From assembly GCA_016186245.1 (NCBI GenBank), contig JACPLZ010000032.1:1-17767 (forward strand): DNA of 17,767 nucleotides, in the 5' to 3' direction. Shown here piece after piece: positions 14,738 to 17,767 of this stretch (within the stretch, counting starts at the first letter, position 1; each line of letters starts with the position of its first letter). Under the pieces are notes generated by a model. The model was not told the origin of the DNA and ran no database searches. It saw only the letters and a program-made list of their open reading frames with translations. The stretch comes from Candidatus Peregrinibacteria bacterium. GTDB lineage: Bacteria > Patescibacteriota > Gracilibacteria > UBA1369 > LOWO2-01-FULL-3. The position numbers and the translations under genes are program-made.

Positions 14738-15199
14738 ATGGATACGGAAGAAATATTGGAAGAAACACTAAAAAACCTGCTCGAACGGCTGGGGGTGGAA
14801 TATAAGAAAATCAGCGTTACCGAAGAGGAAAAAAACAGTTACATCATCAATATCGAAAGCGGCAATCCAAGCCTTTTAATAGGCTATCACGGAGAAAACA
14901 TCCATGCTCTGCAGCACATTCTGAAAGTGCTCATTTGGCAAAAAACCAACAGCGAACAGTTTAATATAATTGTGGATGTTGATAATTACCGACAAAGACA
15001 GGAGGAAAACATTATAGAACTGACCGAAAGGAAAATCGAGACATTGAGAAAGACCGGCAAAAAACAGATCATGCCTCCAATGTCTCCTTATTTTAGAAGA
15101 AAAATCCATCTTCACTGCATGGGCGCCGGCTACGATGATATCGAGACATATAGTGAAGGCGAGGACGATCACAGACATATTGTGCTGAAGCTGAAATAG
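14738..15199 (+). CDS. jag: KH/R3H RNA-binding protein Jag (KhpB)
   Basis: Jag/KhpB is a cytoplasmic RNA-binding protein encoded next to yidC in many bacteria and linked in Firmicutes to cell division and wall elongation. The 153-residue protein has a KH domain (about 1-85) with GYHGENIHALQHIL as the variant GxxG loop. The R3H domain (about 105-153) reads SPYFRRKIHLHCMGAGYDDI followed by TYSEGEDDHRHIVLK. The H in RRKIH takes the place expected for the R-x3-H motif. The separate Jag-N domain seen in longer homologues is absent. It is 19 bases after yidC, with no Shine-Dalgarno. Confidence 0.92.
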   Translation: MDTEEILEETLKNLLERLGVEYKKISVTEEEKNSYIINIESGNPSLLIGYHGENIHALQHILKVLIWQKTNSEQFNIIVDVDNYRQRQEENIIELTERKIETLRKTGKKQIMPPMSPYFRRKIHLHCMGAGYDDIETYSEGEDDHRHIVLKLK

Positions 15200-15201
15200 T
15201 T

Positions 15202-15332
15202 GTCATGGTAACCCTTCGACAGGCTCAGGGTGACAAAGTTATCATGGTGAGCCCGTTATTGTCATGGTGAGCCCGTTGAACCATGACCATCCTGAACCTG
15301 ACTTGTGTCATCCTGAACTTGTTTCAGGATCC
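15202..15332. repeat. Cluster of family B palindromic repeats between jag and the rlpA-like gene
   Basis: Reading along the gap: a hybrid copy at 15202-15234 with inner arms CCCT/AGGG, a truncated one at 15242-15260 (TCATGGTGAGCCCGTT), a full 27-bp copy at 15261-15287 (arms GTCATGGT and ACCATGAC), a short partial at 15288-15300, and a related element at 15307-15332 with arms ATCCTGAA/TTCAGGAT. Together they occupy nearly the whole 153-base gap. No clear promoter for the next gene is left outside them. Confidence 0.85.
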
Positions 15333-15352
15333 ATATTCTCCTCTCCAGTATT

Positions 15353-16393
15353 ATGAATAAAATTTTTGGAATCGTTACAATTTCGTTTATTGGGTTATCA
15401 CTTTTTTCTATCCACGCTTTCGCAGCTTTCTCCGACATAAAAGAAGGCGACAGAAACTACCTCGCCATAACCTACCTCCAGGATCAGGGCATAATTACAG
15501 GTTACGACGACAACACTTTTAAATCCGGTGCTAAGATAAATCGTGCCGAAGCGCTGAAAATGATTATATCAGCCATCCCTATGTCGATCAGCATAGACAG
15601 TGTCGTATTGGAAGACACCACTGTCACGGTTAGCGAATTTTCGCAAAGCGCAGTTGTGAGCGAAGCGAGCAACCTTTTCCCTTTCCCTCAGACCCATCCA
15701 TTCCCCGATACTCCAATTGACTCCTGGTACACCCCCTATATTCAATTCGCAAAACAAAAAAACATCATCAGCGGCCGCCCAGACGGCAATTTTCATCCGG
15801 AAGAAAATATAAATCTCGCTGAAAGCCTGAAAATTCTTTTAGAAACTGCAAAAAGCGCAGATATAACAATAAGCCTGGACAATGTCACGGTAAGCCTGTC
15901 GAACCATGACTTCACAGTCCTAGAAAATTACCTCCACAAAGACACCACCAAAAACGAATGGTTTGCAAAATATACCACTCTTGCCTCCTCTCTCGGGCTG
16001 CTGGACATTCAAAAAAACGACACTATAAATCCGCAGCAGGAAATGACCCGCGGCTATCTTGCCGAAATAATCTACCGCTTTCAAAAATCCCGGGAAGGGT
16101 ATGAATTTGGCAAAGCCACCTGGTACGGACTTGCCGTACAGGGCAGCAACACAGCCTCCGGACAAACTTTCGATGCCAATACATTCACGGCAGCGCATAA
16201 ATATCTGCCCTTTAATTCCGTTGTTGAAGTAACAAATCTTGCCAATAGCCAAAGTGTTGAGGTAAGAATAACAGACAGAGGACCTTACGGCCCCGGTAGA
16301 GTGCTCGACCTCTCCTCCGGTGCATTCAAACAGATCGCCTCACTCGGCAGTGGTATAATCAATGTGCAATACAAAGTTACTTATCTCCCATGA
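15353..16393 (+). CDS. SLH-domain and RlpA-like cell-wall protein
   Basis: The 346-residue protein has a signal peptide (1-24, ending IHAFAA). Three SLH-like segments follow, at about 25-75 (FSDIKEGDRNYLAITYLQDQ), 118-165 (FPDTPIDSWYTPYIQFAKQK) and 200-243. A C-terminal double-psi beta-barrel of the RlpA type runs from about 250. SLH domains bind wall polymers; RlpA cuts peptidoglycan lacking stem peptides. The barrel keeps TASGQTFD, AAHKYLPFNS (H282) and ITDRGPYGPGRVLDLS (D308), the residues aligned with the essential His and Asp of Pseudomonas RlpA. Linkers carry repeat-derived sequence at 15623-15700 and 15884-15910. It overlaps the next gene by four bases. Likely action is outside the membrane at the division or wall-remodelling site. 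Confidence 0.9.
   Translation: MNKIFGIVTISFIGLSLFSIHAFAAFSDIKEGDRNYLAITYLQDQGIITGYDDNTFKSGAKINRAEALKMIISAIPMSISIDSVVLEDTTVTVSEFSQSAVVSEASNLFPFPQTHPFPDTPIDSWYTPYIQFAKQKNIISGRPDGNFHPEENINLAESLKILLETAKSADITISLDNVTVSLSNHDFTVLENYLHKDTTKNEWFAKYTTLASSLGLLDIQKNDTINPQQEMTRGYLAEIIYRFQKSREGYEFGKATWYGLAVQGSNTASGQTFDANTFTAAHKYLPFNSVVEVTNLANSQSVEVRITDRGPYGPGRVLDLSSGAFKQIASLGSGIINVQYKVTYLP
15653..15673. repeat. 21-bp palindrome (9+3+9) with C/T tail, copy 4, inside the rlpA-like gene
   Basis: GTTGTGAGC, GAA, GCGAGCAAC pair at six of nine positions, with mismatches in the middle. The C/T tail runs to about 15687 and, with interruptions, beyond. Translated, the palindrome and tail give VVSEASNLFPFPQTHPFP between the first and second SLH segments. 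Just before it, GTCACGGTTAGC (15623-15634) looks like a broken family B copy. Confidence 0.75.
15884..15910. repeat. Family B 27-bp repeat embedded in frame in the rlpA-like gene
   Basis: It differs from the intergenic copy at 5328-5354 in two of 27 bases. It is read as exactly nine codons (VTVSLSNHD) between the second and third SLH segments, without disturbing the frame. Confidence 0.85.
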
Positions 16394-16731
16394 TCGATTA
16401 TTTAAAAAAACCGCGGAGAACATACACAAAAATCACTTTGTCCGCGGAAACCGAAAAAGCCGTACGCTCGCTTATCATCACCCTGTCGGCCATGATAGTT
16501 GTTTTGGCGGTTGCCTTTTTGGCTTTTACCAACAAAAGCTCCCAGAAAGGATATACCTTGGAACAGATAAAATTAAAGAATGAAGAACTGAAAACGGACA
16601 ATTCCAACATCACCGCCAAACTGACCGATTCCACCGCTTTCTCAAAACTTGAAGACAGCGGACAAATCGAAAAAATGCAGGAAGCCGAATCAAAAACCTA
16701 TGTGACAGAGAAGGACAACAGGGTGAATTGA
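16390..16731 (+). CDS. FtsL/DivIC-like single-pass membrane protein
   Basis: The 113-residue protein has a short basic cytoplasmic front (KKPRRTYTK), one membrane segment at about 27-46 (LIITLSAMIVVLAVAFLAF) and an outside helix with heptad-like spacing (LEQIKLKNEELKTDNSNITA). This is the layout of FtsL/FtsB/DivIC septum proteins, which recognise each other by coiled coil and not by motif, so the assignment rests on topology. The ATG overlaps the rlpA-like stop (ATGA). Co-expression with a wall hydrolase supports a division or wall role. No terminator is evident downstream. Confidence 0.7.
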   Translation: MIDYLKKPRRTYTKITLSAETEKAVRSLIITLSAMIVVLAVAFLAFTNKSSQKGYTLEQIKLKNEELKTDNSNITAKLTDSTAFSKLEDSGQIEKMQEAESKTYVTEKDNRVN

Positions 16732-16804
16732 AAAAGCTGTGGAATTGATTGATTTTTAGTATGTGCCATGCTAGTATTCAAGCATCACCAACGGAAAAGT
16801 AACC

Positions 16805-17329
16805 CTAGGAGGTTCTGTCCTTCTGGGGTCTTTTCTTTATATAAGCCAATTTATTTTTCAATTCATTCATATATCTCAAATAAGGACGTAAGTGCTTCAA
16901 TTTAAGAAGAGCCGAGAATTTGGACCCATTTGGTATAAGCACAACTTTCAGCTTACTTTGCTCAATAAAATAATTCACAAGGCAATAAAAATCTCCATCA
17001 CCAGTGACTATAAGAGCCTTATCATAATTCGGATATTCAATCATTGTCTGTAGTACAAGTTCAGCATCGCAGTTTCCTTTTGTTGTCCCATCTTTGTATT
17101 TTAATGTCGGCTTGAAAATGCAAATAAAACCAGCATCCTGCAGAGATTTATAGAGCTCATTATTCCCTTCAATATAACCGATAAATAAAAACGCTTTAGT
17201 AACACCATATTTTTCTTTAAGATATTTTCGAAAACGTTGAAAATCCAACTTCCATCCAAGCGACCTAATACTCAAATTGAGATTCTGGCTGTCAACAAAA
17301 GCATAATTATTGTCTTTGAATTTGGTCAT
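16805..17329 (-). CDS. NYN-domain (LabA/DUF88, PIN-like) ribonuclease
   Basis: NYN proteins are metal-dependent ribonucleases of the PIN-like superfamily. The 174-residue product shows the acidic site in order: D13 in AFVDSQN, D88 in KGNCDAELVLQTM, and D111/D113 in VTGDGDF. A buried strand (LKVVLIPNG) and a basic C-terminal helix follow. The tail KKRPQKDRTS is lysine/arginine-rich and may touch RNA. It lies about 67 bases downstream of tRNA-Glu on the same strand, so the two may share a transcript. No Shine-Dalgarno precedes the ATG. Target RNA is unknown. Confidence 0.88.
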   Translation of the reverse strand: MTKFKDNNYAFVDSQNLNLSIRSLGWKLDFQRFRKYLKEKYGVTKAFLFIGYIEGNNELYKSLQDAGFICIFKPTLKYKDGTTKGNCDAELVLQTMIEYPNYDKALIVTGDGDFYCLVNYFIEQSKLKVVLIPNGSKFSALLKLKHLRPYLRYMNELKNKLAYIKKRPQKDRTS

Positions 17330-17396
17330 ATGCCAATAATATCACGTTTTTACGTAAGGATACGCACAATTCGTACTCATCCTGCAAGACAAAAAT

Positions 17397-17471
17397 TGGT
17401 AGGGCCTAGGGGAATCGAACCCCTGTTTACAGGATGAAAACCTGCCGTCCTAACCACTAGACGAAGGCCCC
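17397..17471 (-). tRNA. tRNA-Glu (UUC), CCA encoded
   Basis: Read on the minus strand, the acceptor arm GGGGCCT pairs with AGGCCCT (with a terminal G-U). The anticodon stem GCAGG/CCTGT carries the loop TTTTCAT, so the anticodon is TTC. The T arm is GGGGTTCGATTCCCC. The discriminator is A and the CCA end is encoded at 17397-17399. Body length is 72 plus CCA. It serves the synthetase encoded by gltX in this window. Confidence 0.97.
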
Positions 17472-17516
17472 AAATTTTAAAACAGATTTTTAAAGAACAA
17501 ACACCAGTATATGCAG

Positions 17517-17539
17517 AAAAACCCGCTTAGCAAGTTTTT
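17517..17539 (-). terminator. Intrinsic terminator after the right-edge gene
   Basis: On the minus strand AAAAACTTGC, TAA, GCGGGTTTTT form a 10-bp stem (two G-U pairs) ending in a run of five Ts, about 40 bases after the partial gene's stop. On the plus strand two pairs become C-A mismatches, so it works in one direction only. The tRNA-Glu gene starts 45 bases later, so it needs its own promoter in that short gap, which I could not identify with confidence. Confidence 0.65.
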
Positions 17540-17557
17540 GCGATTTTTCAGGACATA

Positions 17558-17579
17558 CTTGAGAACATGCTGAAAAACT
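17558..17579. repeat. Right-end copy of the 21-22 bp motif seen in the left inverted repeat
   Basis: CTTGAGAACATGCTGAAAAACT matches CTTAGGACATGCTAAAAAACT (67-87) with four differences including one gap. A third copy is the complement in the other arm (215-235). It also forms half of a small hairpin TTTTTCAG/CTGAAAAA (17545-17552 and 17569-17576). Confidence 0.5.
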
Positions 17580-17767
17580 TACCCCGCACTCAATGTATGA
17601 CGATCAATTATCACATCGGCACCAGGGACATAGGAAAACCTCAATGTCTTCCCCCAATCATCACGCCCCATATAGAAACCGCCGTTCAACACTGTTGGGC
17701 TGGTTATCACAGAATCACGCCCGCTCAATTCTATCCCATTACCAAGTCCTACATTACTTTTTAAAGC
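17579..17767 (-). CDS. C-terminal end of an unknown protein, cut by the right edge
   Basis: From 17767 the minus strand is open for 62 codons to a TAA at 17579-17581. The translated end is rich in glycine, serine, threonine and aromatic residues with alternating polar and hydrophobic positions (GLGNGIELSGRDSVITSPTV, then FYMGRDDWGKTLRFSYVPGA and DVIIDRHTLSAG). That looks like a beta-rich outside or surface structure. It continues beyond the window, so there is no start and no family can be named. A terminator follows. The frame has no stop for its whole visible length, and its stop-plus-terminator arrangement supports a real gene. Confidence 0.55.
   Translation of the reverse strand, partial: ALKSNVGLGNGIELSGRDSVITSPTVLNGGFYMGRDDWGKTLRFSYVPGADVIIDRHTLSAG

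Noticed and set aside
15202..15332. CRISPR array
   Set aside because: Copies are of different length and partly truncated, with no regular unique spacers, and there are no cas genes in the window.
17237..17437. Plus-strand open frame ending in GPRGIEPLFTG
   Set aside because: The end is the antisense reading of tRNA-Glu, a well-known source of false proteins, and the rest is antisense to the NYN gene.
1..17767. Recoded TGA (genetic code 25) as in Gracilibacteria
   Set aside because: All recognised proteins are full length with TGA read as stop, and TGA ends several of them at the expected place.

Overview
The window reads as bacterial chromosome using the standard code, in which TGA serves as a stop (for example at 580-582 and 9027-9029). 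The small divergent ribosomal protein L34, the compact overlapping genes, a standalone EF-Tu domain-II protein, the acetate-only energy genes and the near absence of Shine-Dalgarno sequences all point to a Candidate Phyla Radiation (Patescibacteria) type lineage. Working TGA stops argue against the code-25 groups Gracilibacteria and Absconditabacteria. A relative such as Peregrinibacteria is possible, but this is inference from style and not from a search. Both ends carry copies of a related 21-22 bp motif, so the window may be a whole contig broken at repeats.

Layout. Positions 1-301 form a long, almost uninterrupted inverted repeat whose arms include the 3' end of a MazF-type toxin gene. 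The complete toxin-antitoxin pair lies on the minus strand at 237-825, directly behind ftsK (871-3081, minus). Divergent from ftsK, a plus-strand run holds gltX, a zinc-ribbon protein, a small lipoprotein-like coiled coil and a PHP-domain phosphoesterase (3151-6070). Next come an unrecognised 405-residue protein (6195-7412) and a pta, EF-Tu domain-II-like, ackA operon (7474-10210) for acetate formation with ATP yield. A second MazF module, this time with an AbrB-type antitoxin, faces ackA tail to tail. A 665-residue membrane protein with a PP2C-like front end and an outside beta-propeller follows on the minus strand (10937-12934). The conserved rpmH-rnpA-yidC-jag cluster (13049-15199) is followed by an SLH/RlpA cell-wall protein, an FtsL/DivIC-like membrane protein, a NYN-domain nuclease (minus), tRNA-Glu(UUC) (minus) and the C-terminal end of an unknown protein entering from the right edge.

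The part I find least explained is a set of short dispersed palindromes. One family is a 21-bp palindrome of 9+3+9 followed directly by a C/T-rich tract. It occurs four times, always with the tract on the same side: inside ftsK, at the 3' end of the PHP gene, immediately after pta, and inside the rlpA-like gene. A second family (27 bp, core GTCATGGT...ACCATGAC) sits between genes and also, as exactly nine in-frame codons, inside the same rlpA-like gene. These elements seem to have been absorbed into proteins as linkers and tails, in the way described for Rickettsia palindromic elements.

Together the genes cover cell division and wall work (ftsK, rlpA-like, ftsL-like), protein export (yidC, jag), translation (gltX, tRNA-Glu, rpmH, the EF-Tu-II-like protein), RNA processing (rnpA, NYN) and fermentative ATP production (pta, ackA), with two toxin-antitoxin modules and repeats as the mobile or accessory layer.
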